From Gemmata massiliana (lineage in GTDB: Bacteria > Planctomycetota > Planctomycetia > Gemmatales > Gemmataceae), in assembly GCF_901538265.1 (NCBI RefSeq), contig NZ_LR593886.1, forward strand, positions 4,981,738-5,045,737: a stretch of 64,000 nt of DNA, read 5' to 3'. Shown here in pieces: positions 1 to 9,383 of this stretch. How positions within the stretch are numbered: the first letter of the stretch is position 1; each line of letters opens with the position of its first letter. The notes under the pieces are model-generated. The model was not told the DNA's origin, ran no database searches, and saw only the letters and a program-made list of their open reading frames with translations. The position numbers and the translations under genes are program-made.

Positions 1-107
1 GCCGCACCGTCGTTGCGAACCCGTGGGCAAACGGTCAGTGCGAGTGAATGATTGCGAAGACGCCAGGCAGGATTTACCAGATAAAGACCGCACGCGGGAT
101 TGTTCGG

Positions 108-135
108 AATCTGGTTGATCCTGTTAATCCTGTCC
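108..135 (-). repeat. 9-bp-period dispersed repeat, copy 1
   Basis: Read on the minus strand this is about three units of the form ACAGGATNA (GACAGGATTAACAGGATCAA, then CCAGATT). A close copy lies on the plus strand at 63928-63956, and a similar 9-bp-period element (GCGGATCAC, GCAGATAAC, GCCGATCAG) lies at about 52801-52829. All are intergenic. Confidence 0.6.
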
Positions 136-255
136 AAAATTCTCCCTTGAAAACCCTGTGAGTCCGAAGGCGCCGGGCGCGCAAATGTTAGCCGCGACGA
201 GTGGCGGGTGCCGTTTTCACCGGGGGAATTGAGGTGCGAGGGCGGCCGGTCACGA

Positions 256-275
256 AATGTTAGCAAATGTTACTC
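256..275 (+). repeat. GTTAGC/AATGTTA motif, copy 1
   Basis: AATGTTAGCAAATGTTACTC. The same arrangement (GTTAGC, then AATGTTACTC) recurs at about 42731-42750. Partial copies are seen at 42857 (AATGTTAGCATTTG) and, inverted, near 52590 (GCTAAC, then ATAACATTTTG). Every copy is intergenic. The function is unknown. Confidence 0.45.
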
Positions 276-540
276 GCGAGTTCGGACGTTTGGTCCGGCG
301 TCGCGCGTCCAGTGCGGGTGAACGGTTTCTGATTGTTCGTGTAACAGACCGGGCGGGCACGTTAGGAGGTACGGGGCGGTTCGTCATACCAGATCGATCC
401 TCTCCATGTAACGGGTTGCGCCGGGCGTCACTTCCCCGGTCAAACAAGGACGTGTAGATTTCTCCTTGTGGGCCACGTGGGAAAGTGACAAAATCGGTCG
501 GGTGCGCCGGTTGTGCGTTGCGTTCCGGTCACGGACAGAA

Positions 541-3500
541 ATGGGAACCACCATGCGTGGCTACAAAATGCGGCTGCTGTCCTGCGCGTTGCTCGTCACA
601 CTCGTCGCGTGGCTCGTGTCGTGGGGCGGGCACGCGGCCCACGGGCAGTTCGGTGCCGTGGCCCAGCCCGTCGCCCCGGGGCAGAAGGACGTTAAGGGCA
701 AAGAAAAGAAGGACGATCGATCGGAGCTCGACGAGAGCCTACCGTTCGCCCCGCCTTACGAGCGAGATGCCAAGAGCAAGCTCAAGGCCGCCCGCGACTA
801 TCTGGCGTTCAAAGAGCCGCCGTACAACACCATTTGTCCGCTGCTCCAAAATATTCTCGACGCGCCGAGCGACTCGTTCTTCGACGTGAAGTACAAGGTC
901 GGCAACGAGACCCGCGTCAACCGCATCAGCGTGAAGACCGAGGCGAACCGCATTATCGCGGACTTCCAATCCGAGGGGCTCCAGTTCTACCAGCAGGCCT
1001 ACGGCGCGACCGCGGCCGGCCTCCTCGACAACGCGATCGAGGCCAAGGGCGACGTGGCGATTCTCGCCGACGTGTCGCAGCGCTACTTCCACACCCGGGC
1101 CGGGGCCGAGGCGACCGTACTCCTCGGCACGCTCTACCTCGAGCGCGGGAACTTCCTCGAAGCGGCTTACGCCTTCGAGCGCCTGCTCCCGCGCAAGGAC
1201 GTGGACGAGATCCTCACCCCACTCACACTCTTCAAGACCGCACTGGCGTTCAAGCGCAGTCCCGATCCCCGGCACAGCGAATTGTACAAGGAGGCCCAGG
1301 AGAAGCTCCTGAAGGCTACCCGAGACGGGGTCGCGATCGGGCGCAAGAAGTACACCCCGGAAATGATCCGCGCGGAACTGGACCGGCCCATCGAGTTGTT
1401 GCAAGCCAACGCCGTGGTCGGCGAGTGGGGCACCAAGGGCGGCAACGCGGCGCGCAACGCGATTGTGGACGGCGGCCCGCCGTTCCTCGACAAGGTGTTC
1501 GGGTTCCCGATGTTCTACGACGGCGACGACGAGGCCAACCTCTGGATCAAGGGCGAACTGGACCGGCTCTTCGCCCGCGACGGCAAGTCCAAGAGCGTCC
1601 CGCTCCCGGGGACGTTCCCGGTCACCACGGCCGACCTCATCGTGTTCCGCACCTACGACGGCGTCTACGCGGTCGCGACCCGGGACCGCGTGGCGAGCGG
1701 GCGCGTCGTCCGCGCGGGCGAGATCGCGTGGCGCTCGAAGACGACGGCCGGGCTGCACCAGTTGATTAAGAGCGACGGTACCAACGACGTGGACATGTCC
1801 CGCGACGTGAAGGCGTGGTGGACCACGTACAACAGCAAACCGGTCAACGTGTCCAGCATCTTCTACGAGAACCCGCTCATCGGCTCCCTGGCCCACGACG
1901 GCCAGAGCGTCTACTTCGTGGACGACCTCGCGATCACCCCGCCCCCGGTCTTCAACAACCCGGAGTTCGGGATCAACAACGGGCCGCAGTTCCGACACAG
2001 CGGCGACCTCGCGGGCATGGTTCGCGCCGGGCGCCTGGCCGCGGTGGACCTGAGGAGCGGGAACCTCAAGTGGGAACTCGGCCGGGTGAAGGAGTCCTCG
2101 AACGACTCGAAGGCTCAGCCGCTGCCCGCGCCCCTCACTGAGGAAGAGGCCGACAAGACCACGGACGTGTTCCGACTGTGCCTCGACTCGGTGTTCCTGT
2201 GCCCGCCGCTCCCGCTCAACGGGCGGCTCTATGTGCTGATCGAACAGTCCGGGGTCATCCGGCTCCTGTGCCTCGACCCGAAGAACCTCCAAAAGGTGCC
2301 CGGTCCGGACCCGACCCCGAAACCGGCGCTCGTGTGGAGCCAGAAGCTCGGCAAGCCTAATAACACGCTCCCCACCGACTCGGTGCGCCGGTACCAGAGC
2401 ACGGCCCTCGCTGCCAGCGACGGGATCGTGGTCTGCCCGACCAACTGCGGCGTCGTCGTCGCGGTGGACGCCCGGTCCCGGAGCCTGCTCTGGGCGCACG
2501 GGTACCGGAAACTCACTCAGAACAGCCAGCCCACGATCGACCGGAACACGGGCATGCCGGTGATCTCGGCCCAACTCAAGACCGACCGGTGGCGCTCGTC
2601 GGGGCCGATCGTCAGCAACGGGCGCGTGGTTCTCACGGCTTACGACTCGGACTTCCTGCAGTGCCTCGACCTGCGCTCGGGTAAGGTACTGTGGGAGGTT
2701 CCGAAGGAGGGCACCGACCTGTACGTCGGCGGTGTGGTCAACGACCGGGTCATCGTGGTCGGGACCAACCAGATCCGGGCGTACCACCTGACCGGTGAGG
2801 ACAAGGGGACGCAGCGGCCGAAGGTCGCGTGGGCGCCCGTGACGATCCCCGCCCCGACCGGGCACGGGGCCGTCGGGCGCAACGCCTTCTACGTCCCGGT
2901 GCGGCAGGACACGGCCGGGCGCGACGCGGTCCCGGCCGGGGAGATCTGGGCCGTCAGCGTCGAGGACGGCAAGATCGTTTCCAAGACCGCGGCCCGGAAG
3001 CGCAACGACACCACCGAACTCGCCAAGTACGGGATCGGGAACCTGGTGTTCCAGGACGGTTTGGTGTTCGCCCAATCGCCGTGGGAGGTCGCGGCGTACC
3101 CGCAACTGGAACTCAAGATCGCGGAGATGAACAAGCTCCTCGATAAGAACCCCAAGGACCCGCTCGGGTTGCTCACCCGGGGCGAACTGCGTCTCGACGA
3201 CGGTAAGCTCCAGGAGGCGATCGCCGACTTCAAGGAGGCCGAGAAGAACAACCTGCCGCCCGAGAAGCGCCCGCTCCTGCGCGACAAACTCTACATCGTG
3301 TACACCGAACTGCTCCGGGCCGATTTCGGCGCGGGCGAGGCGCACCTCAAAGAGTACGAGGCGCTGTGCGAGATCCCGCCGGTCTCGACGGAGACCCCGG
3401 AGGACAAGGTCCGCCGCGAGGACGAGATCAAGCGCCGCAAGCGCCTCCACTACTACCTGCTGGCGCGCGGGCGCGAGACCCAGGGGCGCCTCAGCGAGGC

Positions 3501-5535
3501 GTTCGACCACTACCTCGCGCTCGCGAACCTGGGCGAGGGCAAGCAGTTGCTCGAAACGCCCGACGAGCCGAACGTGCGCATGCGCCCCGACGTGTGGGCG
3601 CGCGGGCGCATCGAGGCCATGATCCGCCGGGCCGCGACTCCCGAGGCGAAGAAGTCGCTCGAGGTGCGCGTCGTCAAAGAGTGGAACGCGGTCAAGGACG
3701 GGAGCAACTTGCAGCGGCTCCGCGAGTTCGTCGCGGTGTTCGGCCCGTTCTTCGACACCGGGACCGAGGCCCAGTTCAAGCTCGCCGACGTGCTGCTCGC
3801 GACCAACAACGACGCCGACGCCCGCGAAGCGCAGACGCACCTGTCGCAGCTCCGCGTGGTCTCCGACGACCCGAACGTCCGCGCCCGGGCCACCGAAGCG
3901 CTGGCACAAGTGATGATTAAGAACCGCATGATGGAGGACGCGGTCGGGCTGTACCTCCAGCTCGGGAAGGAGTACCCGAACGTCGTCATCCGCGACGGGA
4001 AGACCGGGAGCGACTTCCTCACGAACCTGCTCACGGACAAGCGCCTGCTCCCGTTCCTGGAGCCGAGCCGCTACCCGCTCCCGGCCCGTGTGAAGGCCGA
4101 GCAGCGCGAGCCGGCCAGTTCGCAGTACTACGGCCAGCAGTTCGAGGTCGAGTCCCCGACCGACCTGTTCCCCGCGTACCGCCAGTACCGGTTCACCCTC
4201 GACCAGAACGTCTCCGGCAACGGGTCCTGGGCGCTCCGCGGGTTCGACCGCTCCACCGGCAACGAGCGCGTCCGGTTCCCCAACATGGCGAACCAGAACC
4301 TGTACTCGAGCAGCGGCGGCGCGATCCCGTGGTCCAAGTTCGTTCAGGGGAACGGGCACCTGATGCTCGTCCAGATGGGCATGACGGTGTACTGTTTCGA
4401 CCTGGCCGAGAAGAAGGAGCTGTGGAACAAGAACCTGCTCCCCGGCGAGCCGCTCCAGCCGAACATGAGCTACGCGGTCGAGATCACGCCCGACGGCGAG
4501 TGCGAACTGCGGCTGGCCAACGGCGTGAAGGTGCCGATGGGTCGGGCCACGGTGCTCCAGTCGAACTACGTGTGCCTCCTGACGTCCGAGGGGTTGGAGG
4601 CCATCGAGCCGACGACCCGGCGCGTGCTGTGGACGCGCCAGGGGGTGCCGGAGCGGACCAACGTTCACGGCGACGGGCGGTACATCGTGCTGGTGGAAAC
4701 CGAATCGGGCGGGGGTCACAAGCCCGTCTCGACGAAGCTGCTCCGGGCCGTGGACGGGATGCAGGTCGAGAACTCGCCGGACTCCGGGCGCGTGCTCGCC
4801 AACGCCAAGTCGTACCGCATCATCGGGCGCACGGCGCTCATCGCGTCGGGCACGGGCGACCAGCCCCGCGCGCTGCGCCTGTACGATCTCGCGACCGGGA
4901 AGGACGTGTGGAAGAAGGAGTACGACGCGAAGGCGGTCCCGATCTCGTCGCCGCTCAACCCCGACTGGACCGGGTTCGTCAAGTCCGACGGCACCGCGGA
5001 GATCTTCTCCGTGCGGACCGGCGAGGTGATCGCGGCGCTCAAGATCGACCAGAAGAACGTCGCGTCTCACCTGAAGGCGTGTTCCGGGGCGCAGGTGCTC
5101 GCGGACGGGGACCGGTACTACTTGATCCTCGACCAGGAGGCCAACGCGGGCCGGCAGCTCAACATCGCTTCAATGGTCCGGTCCCAACGAGTCAACGGCC
5201 CCATTTACGCCTTTGACCGCGGGACCGGCAAGCGGCTCTGGGTGTACGAGGGGGTTCTCGACAACCAGCAGATCATCCTCGAACAGTTCAACGAACTGCC
5301 AGTGATTATGGCCGCCGCGGTAGCGATGAACCCGAACGGCGGGCAATACGTCCACAACGTGGTGGTGATCGAAAAGGAGCGCGGGCGCCTGCTCTTTAAC
5401 AAACCGCTGGGTTACAACGGGAACCAGTTCAATTTAATTGTGGACTCGAAGAACGGGACGATTACTCTGAACCGATACGACGTGTCGGTCCGCATTCAGG
5501 CCGACGAGAAGAAGCCCGACGACGCGAAAAAGTAA
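541..5535 (+). CDS. Secreted PQQ-like beta-propeller protein with TPR region
   Basis: The protein has 1664 residues if translation starts at ATG 541; ATG 553 and ATG 568 are in frame and equally possible. The open frame continues upstream to 466, but the hydrophobic signal peptide (LLSCALLVTLVAWLVSWGG, ending near AHGQ) supports a start at 541-568. PQQ/BamB-type blade motifs recur through the chain (GKVLWEVPKEG, KKELWNKNLLPGE, RRVLWTRQG, GKDVWKKEY, GKRLWVYEG). Between two sets of blades, around residues 840-1150, lies a helical TPR-like stretch (LGLLTRGELRLDDGKLQEAI; LSEAFDHYLALANLGEG). I infer a periplasmic or surface scaffold. Enzymatic PQQ dehydrogenase activity is unlikely because no dedicated dehydrogenase domain is visible. 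A strong hairpin follows the stop codon. Confidence 0.85.
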   Translation: MGTTMRGYKMRLLSCALLVTLVAWLVSWGGHAAHGQFGAVAQPVAPGQKDVKGKEKKDDRSELDESLPFAPPYERDAKSKLKAARDYLAFKEPPYNTICPLLQNILDAPSDSFFDVKYKVGNETRVNRISVKTEANRIIADFQSEGLQFYQQAYGATAAGLLDNAIEAKGDVAILADVSQRYFHTRAGAEATVLLGTLYLERGNFLEAAYAFERLLPRKDVDEILTPLTLFKTALAFKRSPDPRHSELYKEAQEKLLKATRDGVAIGRKKYTPEMIRAELDRPIELLQANAVVGEWGTKGGNAARNAIVDGGPPFLDKVFGFPMFYDGDDEANLWIKGELDRLFARDGKSKSVPLPGTFPVTTADLIVFRTYDGVYAVATRDRVASGRVVRAGEIAWRSKTTAGLHQLIKSDGTNDVDMSRDVKAWWTTYNSKPVNVSSIFYENPLIGSLAHDGQSVYFVDDLAITPPPVFNNPEFGINNGPQFRHSGDLAGMVRAGRLAAVDLRSGNLKWELGRVKESSNDSKAQPLPAPLTEEEADKTTDVFRLCLDSVFLCPPLPLNGRLYVLIEQSGVIRLLCLDPKNLQKVPGPDPTPKPALVWSQKLGKPNNTLPTDSVRRYQSTALAASDGIVVCPTNCGVVVAVDARSRSLLWAHGYRKLTQNSQPTIDRNTGMPVISAQLKTDRWRSSGPIVSNGRVVLTAYDSDFLQCLDLRSGKVLWEVPKEGTDLYVGGVVNDRVIVVGTNQIRAYHLTGEDKGTQRPKVAWAPVTIPAPTGHGAVGRNAFYVPVRQDTAGRDAVPAGEIWAVSVEDGKIVSKTAARKRNDTTELAKYGIGNLVFQDGLVFAQSPWEVAAYPQLELKIAEMNKLLDKNPKDPLGLLTRGELRLDDGKLQEAIADFKEAEKNNLPPEKRPLLRDKLYIVYTELLRADFGAGEAHLKEYEALCEIPPVSTETPEDKVRREDEIKRRKRLHYYLLARGRETQGRLSEAFDHYLALANLGEGKQLLETPDEPNVRMRPDVWARGRIEAMIRRAATPEAKKSLEVRVVKEWNAVKDGSNLQRLREFVAVFGPFFDTGTEAQFKLADVLLATNNDADAREAQTHLSQLRVVSDDPNVRARATEALAQVMIKNRMMEDAVGLYLQLGKEYPNVVIRDGKTGSDFLTNLLTDKRLLPFLEPSRYPLPARVKAEQREPASSQYYGQQFEVESPTDLFPAYRQYRFTLDQNVSGNGSWALRGFDRSTGNERVRFPNMANQNLYSSSGGAIPWSKFVQGNGHLMLVQMGMTVYCFDLAEKKELWNKNLLPGEPLQPNMSYAVEITPDGECELRLANGVKVPMGRATVLQSNYVCLLTSEGLEAIEPTTRRVLWTRQGVPERTNVHGDGRYIVLVETESGGGHKPVSTKLLRAVDGMQVENSPDSGRVLANAKSYRIIGRTALIASGTGDQPRALRLYDLATGKDVWKKEYDAKAVPISSPLNPDWTGFVKSDGTAEIFSVRTGEVIAALKIDQKNVASHLKACSGAQVLADGDRYYLILDQEANAGRQLNIASMVRSQRVNGPIYAFDRGTGKRLWVYEGVLDNQQIILEQFNELPVIMAAAVAMNPNGGQYVHNVVVIEKERGRLLFNKPLGYNGNQFNLIVDSKNGTITLNRYDVSVRIQADEKKPDDAKK

Positions 5536-5585
5536 GTGATTTTGGTGCATCCGGTCGTTGTTGGTGCTCACATTTGAAGATCGAT

Positions 5586-5626
5586 TCCGGACGTTGGTGT
5601 CACAGATTGTGACGCCAACATCCGGA
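5586..5626 (+). terminator. Hairpin terminator after the PQQ-like gene
   Basis: A 6-bp outer stem (TCCGGA/TCCGGA) and, after a one-base mismatch, a 12-bp inner stem (GTTGGTGTCACA/TGTGACGCCAAC, one G-T pair) enclose a 3-base loop. It begins 51 bases after the stop codon. The downstream tract is only moderately T-rich (ATTTGTCACGCTTTTCC). Confidence 0.6.
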
Positions 5627-5824
5627 GCCGATTTGTCACGCTTTTCCTCAACCGATTGGAAATCCCGGCGTTCGTACCCGGTTTTCTTCCCCTCTCCGAT
5701 TCGGTGGTCAATCACTGCCCACTGCTGTTAATCTGTTGTCCCTCGGTCGTCTTCTACCCGTACCCCACGTTCCGAACGATCCCTCGCAGGTCGAACGACG
5801 GTGGGTTCCCGTGGGAGAGTCTTC

Positions 5825-7000
5825 ATGCCTCGCAGCTGGTTGCTCGCGACCCTGGCGGCGTGTGTGGTGGGCGGCGTGATCGCCGTTCCCGCACCCCAAC
5901 CGGCCTGCGCTGCCGACGACAAGGACAAGGAACAGAAGAAGGCCATCGAGAAGGCGGTGGAACGGGGACTCGAGTACCTGAAGAAGACTCAGGCCCAGGA
6001 CGGCCACTGGGAAGCGCAGGGGGGGCAATACCCGACCACGATGACCGCGCTTTCGGGTATGGCGTTCCTCATGGAAGGCAGCACGCTCAAGGAAGGTAAA
6101 TACTCCGATCAGGTGAAGAAGGCCGTCGATTGGTTCCTCGCCCCGGCACGCCAGCAAGCCAACGGCATGCTCGGCGACGTCCGCAACCCCACCGAATCGA
6201 CCCGGTACATGTACGGTCAGGGTTTCGGGACGATGTTCCTGGCGAGCGTGTACGGGGAAGAGGAAGACAAGGAGCAGCGCGAGAAGCTCGAGAAGCTGCT
6301 GAAGAAGGCGGTGGAGTTCATCTGCAAGGCCCAGACCCTCAAGAAGCACCGCAAGGCCGAGGGCAAGGACGTGGACATCGGCGGGTGGGGTTACGTCAGC
6401 GCCGCCGACGGGGGGAACTTCGACGAAGGGTCCGTGACCATCACCGCGCTCCAGGGGCTACGCGCGGCGCGGAACGCGGGGATCCCGGTTCCCAAGGAGA
6501 ACATCGACAAGGCCGTGAACTACCTCGAGGCCTGCACCACCACCGACGGCGGTATCATCTACAACTACCTGGGTGGTGTGGCCGGTCGCGGACAGGAGCG
6601 CCCGCCGCTGACGGCCGCGGCGATCTGCTGTGGGTTCAGCGCGGGTCAGTACAAGACCGAGCTTCCTAAGCGCTGGCTCAAATACTGCAAGGACCACGAG
6701 AGCACGTTCCTGGCGAAGGGTCGCCAGGCTCACGACGAGTACCAGACGTACTACTTCGGTCAGGCCATGTACTCACTGGGCGACGAACGGTACGGGGAGA
6801 TGTTCCCGGACCAGAAGGAAAAGGACAAGTGGCTCTCCTGGGCGCGGTTCAAGGACTGCTACTTCCCACAAATCCTCGACAACCAAAACAAGAACAGCGG
6901 TTCCTGGGAGCAGAGCTCCATTTCGCCCGTCTACGTGACGAGCATCAATCTGTGTTTGCTCCAATTAGATAAGGGCATTCTGCCCATCTACCAGCGCTGA
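5825..7000 (+). CDS. Secreted prenyltransferase/squalene-oxidase repeat protein
   Basis: The protein has 391 residues from ATG 5825; the frame opens at GTG 5801, but the signal peptide MPRSWLLATLAACVVGGVIA, ending near ACAAD, fits the later start. The mature part shows alpha/alpha-toroid repeats of the squalene cyclase/prenyltransferase type: AVERGLEYLKKTQAQDGHWE near the N terminus, then GGWGYVSAADGGNFDEGSVT and CTTTDGGIIYNYLGG. The chain is much shorter than hopene cyclases (about 630-720 aa), is exported, and shows no DxDD cyclisation motif, so a role in hopanoid synthesis is unlikely; I infer a structural or binding role. Genes of this type are often found near the MoxR/VWA cluster in planctomycetes, and here it lies 161 bases upstream of moxR. 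Confidence 0.82.
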   Translation: MPRSWLLATLAACVVGGVIAVPAPQPACAADDKDKEQKKAIEKAVERGLEYLKKTQAQDGHWEAQGGQYPTTMTALSGMAFLMEGSTLKEGKYSDQVKKAVDWFLAPARQQANGMLGDVRNPTESTRYMYGQGFGTMFLASVYGEEEDKEQREKLEKLLKKAVEFICKAQTLKKHRKAEGKDVDIGGWGYVSAADGGNFDEGSVTITALQGLRAARNAGIPVPKENIDKAVNYLEACTTTDGGIIYNYLGGVAGRGQERPPLTAAAICCGFSAGQYKTELPKRWLKYCKDHESTFLAKGRQAHDEYQTYYFGQAMYSLGDERYGEMFPDQKEKDKWLSWARFKDCYFPQILDNQNKNSGSWEQSSISPVYVTSINLCLLQLDKGILPIYQR

Positions 7001-7046
7001 CTGTGTTGTGTCGACCGGCGGGGTTGTACCGACCCTGCCTGCCGGC

Positions 7047-7106
7047 ACACTTTGCCCGAGCGGTAAAGTCGCACTTTGTACGCGACGAGATCACCCGGCA
7101 AAGTGT
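7047..7106. promoter_or_regulatory. Inverted repeat upstream of moxR
   Basis: ACACTTTGCC (7047-7056) and its reverse complement GGCAAAGTGT (7097-7106) flank 40 bases, and a third GCACTTTG lies between them. The element sits 55-115 bases before the moxR start. It could be an operator or a weak terminator of the preceding gene. Confidence 0.3.
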
Positions 7107-7161
7107 ATTGTGATCCTCACACTCGACCCCCTTTACCCAAATTCCTGAGAGCGAAGCAGCG

Positions 7162-8220
7162 ATGAGCACCCCCGGGCAAATGGCGCAGAGCGAAGTCGAC
7201 TCCATTCACAAGCTCAAGACGGCGTTCGATAACATCAAGAAGCAGTTGACCCGCGTCATCGTCGGTCAGGACCAGGTGATCGAGGAACTGCTCATCGCCC
7301 TCTTCAGCAAGGGCCACTGCATGCTGGAAGGCGTGCCCGGGCTGGCGAAGACGCTCATGATTAGCACGCTCTCGCGGTGCTTGTCGCTCGAATTCAGCCG
7401 CATCCAGTTCACGCCCGACCTGATGCCCGCCGACATCACCGGCACGGACTTCATCGAGAAGAACCCGGCCACCGGGTCGTTCGAGCTGCTGTTCCGGCCC
7501 GGTCCGCTGTTCTCGAACATGGTGCTCGCGGACGAAATCAACCGGACCCCGCCCCGCACCCAGGCCGCGCTCCTCGAAGCGATGCAGGAGCGCCAGGTGT
7601 CCGTCGGGCGCGTGCGCCACAAACTCGCGAACCCGTTCTTCGTGCTCGCGACTCAGAACCCGATCGAACAGGAAGGGACGTACCCGCTGCCCGAAGCTCA
7701 GCAGGACCGCTTCATGTTCAAGGTGTACGTCCACTACCCGTCGTTCAACGAGGAGTTCGAGATCGCCCGGCGCACGACCGGGGTGGTGTCGGACGAGATC
7801 ACCCCGGTGCTCTCCGGCGAGCAGATCCAGGAGATCCAGACGCTGGTCCGTAAGGTGCCGGTGACCGACCACGTGATCCACTACTGCCTCGCGCTCGTGC
7901 GCCAGACGCGCATCGGGGAGCCGGGCACGCCGAAGTTCATCAAGGACTGGTTGAGTTGGGGCGCCGGTCCCCGCGCGGTGCAGAACCTGATCCTCGGGGG
8001 CAAGGCCCGCGCGCTGCTCTACGGCCGCGCCCACGTGACCACCGAGGACATCAAGGCCCTCGCGCTCCCGATCCTCCGGCACCGCATCCTGACGAACTTC
8101 ACCGCCGCGTCCGAGGGCGTGACCACCGACGTGGTCATCAAGAAGCTGGTCGAGGAGACCCCGGAGAAAGAGGGGGCGCTGCTCGGCGACCCCAGGTTCC
8201 AGAAGATGTTCGCGTCGTAA
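7162..8220 (+). CDS. moxR: MoxR-family AAA+ ATPase
   Basis: This 352-residue protein has the usual MoxR length. The Walker A motif is GVPGLAKT (about residue 57-64) and the Walker B/sensor region reads [40 protein letters not shown] is the MoxR signature with sensor 1. The C-terminal lid domain follows ([20 protein letters not shown]). MoxR ATPases act as chaperones that fold or assemble proteins together with DUF58 and von Willebrand factor A partners, which follow directly here. The start is ATG 7162, after GAGAGCGAAGCAGCG. It is the first gene of a cluster reaching to 19312. Confidence 0.95.
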   Translation: MSTPGQMAQSEVDSIHKLKTAFDNIKKQLTRVIVGQDQVIEELLIALFSKGHCMLEGVPGLAKTLMISTLSRCLSLEFSRIQFTPDLMPADITGTDFIEKNPATGSFELLFRPGPLFSNMVLADEINRTPPRTQAALLEAMQERQVSVGRVRHKLANPFFVLATQNPIEQEGTYPLPEAQQDRFMFKVYVHYPSFNEEFEIARRTTGVVSDEITPVLSGEQIQEIQTLVRKVPVTDHVIHYCLALVRQTRIGEPGTPKFIKDWLSWGAGPRAVQNLILGGKARALLYGRAHVTTEDIKALALPILRHRILTNFTAASEGVTTDVVIKKLVEETPEKEGALLGDPRFQKMFAS

Positions 8221-8233
8221 GTGGGTTCGGGGT

Positions 8234-8264
8234 CCGGGTTCCGCGCGCCAAGTCGGGAACCCGG
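8234..8264 (+). promoter_or_regulatory. Hairpin between moxR and the DUF58 gene
   Basis: A perfect 9-bp stem (CCGGGTTCC/GGAACCCGG) with a 13-base loop is followed by GCCTATTTCTGG. It may attenuate transcription between moxR and the downstream genes or protect the moxR message end. Confidence 0.35.
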
Positions 8265-8324
8265 GCCTATTTCTGGTGCGCCACTTGGAAACGGCCCCAT
8301 CGGACCCATTGGAACTGAATCGTC

Positions 8325-9269
8325 ATGGCCAAGCGCAGCGACTCCGACAACCCGCGCCGGTTCCTCGACCCGAAGGTGATCGCCCGCATTTCGCAGCTCG
8401 ACCTACGGGCGCGCCAGGTGGTCGAAGGGTTCCTGTCGGGGATGCACAAGAGCCCCGTGTACGGGCAGAGCGTGGAGTTCGTCCAGCACCGCGAGTACAT
8501 GCCCGGCGACGACCTGCGCCGCATCGACTGGAAGGTGTGGCAGCGGTCCGATAAGTTCGTGATTAAGCAGTACGAAGCGGAGACGAACTTGCGCTCCTAC
8601 GTGGTCGTGGACGCGAGCGAGTCCATGCTCTACGGGGCGGACAAGCACCGCAAAGCGGGCACGCTGTACAAGTACGACTACGTCGCGACGGCCGCCGCGT
8701 GTCTCGCGTACATGACCGTCAAGCAGCAGGACTCGTGCGGGCTCATCACGTTCGACTCGGACGTGCGCGAGGCGATCCCGCCCCGCAGCTCGGTGCGCCA
8801 CATGGACGCCGTGACCAAGGCGCTCCACGTGTCGAACCCGCGCGAGAAGACCGACATGGTCAAGATCATGCGCCAGGTCGCGGAGAGCATGCCGAGCCGC
8901 GGGCTGGTGCTCGTGTTCTCGGACCTGCTGTGCGACCGGGAGGGGATCTTCAAGGGGCTGGAGATGCTCCGGCACCGGCGCCACGACGTGATGATGTTCC
9001 ACATCCTCGACGACGACGAGCTGCTGTTCCCGTTCTCCGGGATGACGAAGTTCGAGGGCCTCGAACAGCTCCCGGACCTGTTGTGCGACCCGCGCTCGCT
9101 CCGCGAGGGGTACCTGGAAGAACTGGAGCTCTACCTCACCGAGGTGCGCCGCGGGTGTACCCGGATCGGGGTCGACTATACGCTCCTCCGCACCAGTGAT
9201 TACATGGACGCGGTCCTCTCGAAGTTCCTCTTCCAGCGGATGTCCACGCGGGCACCGGCCCGGCGCTGA
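8325..9269 (+). CDS. DUF58 domain protein (MoxR partner)
   Basis: The 314-residue protein matches the DUF58 family: the N-terminal part has the signature YMPGDDLRRIDWKVWQRSDK, followed by a von Willebrand A-like fold beginning VVVDASESM, where D-A-S-E-S is a complete metal-ion-dependent adhesion site. There is no signal peptide or membrane segment, so it should be cytoplasmic. It starts at ATG 8325, 104 bases after moxR, and is followed by the BatA-like membrane gene. In known clusters DUF58 proteins are adaptor or client proteins of MoxR. Confidence 0.92.
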   Translation: MAKRSDSDNPRRFLDPKVIARISQLDLRARQVVEGFLSGMHKSPVYGQSVEFVQHREYMPGDDLRRIDWKVWQRSDKFVIKQYEAETNLRSYVVVDASESMLYGADKHRKAGTLYKYDYVATAAACLAYMTVKQQDSCGLITFDSDVREAIPPRSSVRHMDAVTKALHVSNPREKTDMVKIMRQVAESMPSRGLVLVFSDLLCDREGIFKGLEMLRHRRHDVMMFHILDDDELLFPFSGMTKFEGLEQLPDLLCDPRSLREGYLEELELYLTEVRRGCTRIGVDYTLLRTSDYMDAVLSKFLFQRMSTRAPARR

Positions 9270-9383
9270 CCCGAACGCACCGACTACCGCCCGGCGCAGC
9301 CCGGGACACTGGCCCGCTCCCTAAACCGGTGAAGCGAGCCGCGCGGCACCCCGAACCGACCACCGACGCCGAGACCCGCACCG

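Larger units (their letters stand above)
1..540. other. Intergenic region with dispersed repeats
   Basis: I see no convincing gene in these 540 bases. Short open frames on both strands lack family resemblance and signal peptides. The region holds a 9-bp-period repeat (108-135) and a GTTAGC/AATGTTA motif (256-275), both of which recur elsewhere in the window. Its 3' part must hold the promoter of the large secreted protein that starts near 541. Confidence 0.6.

Noticed and set aside
739..5070. Antisense open frame of 1443 codons on the minus strand
   Set aside because: It mirrors the PQQ-propeller gene. Its composition (Arg, Val, Leu, His rich) is that of a GC-rich shadow frame, with no signal peptide or domain.
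5825..7000. Functional squalene-hopene cyclase
   Set aside because: Too short, exported, and lacking the DxDD motif.
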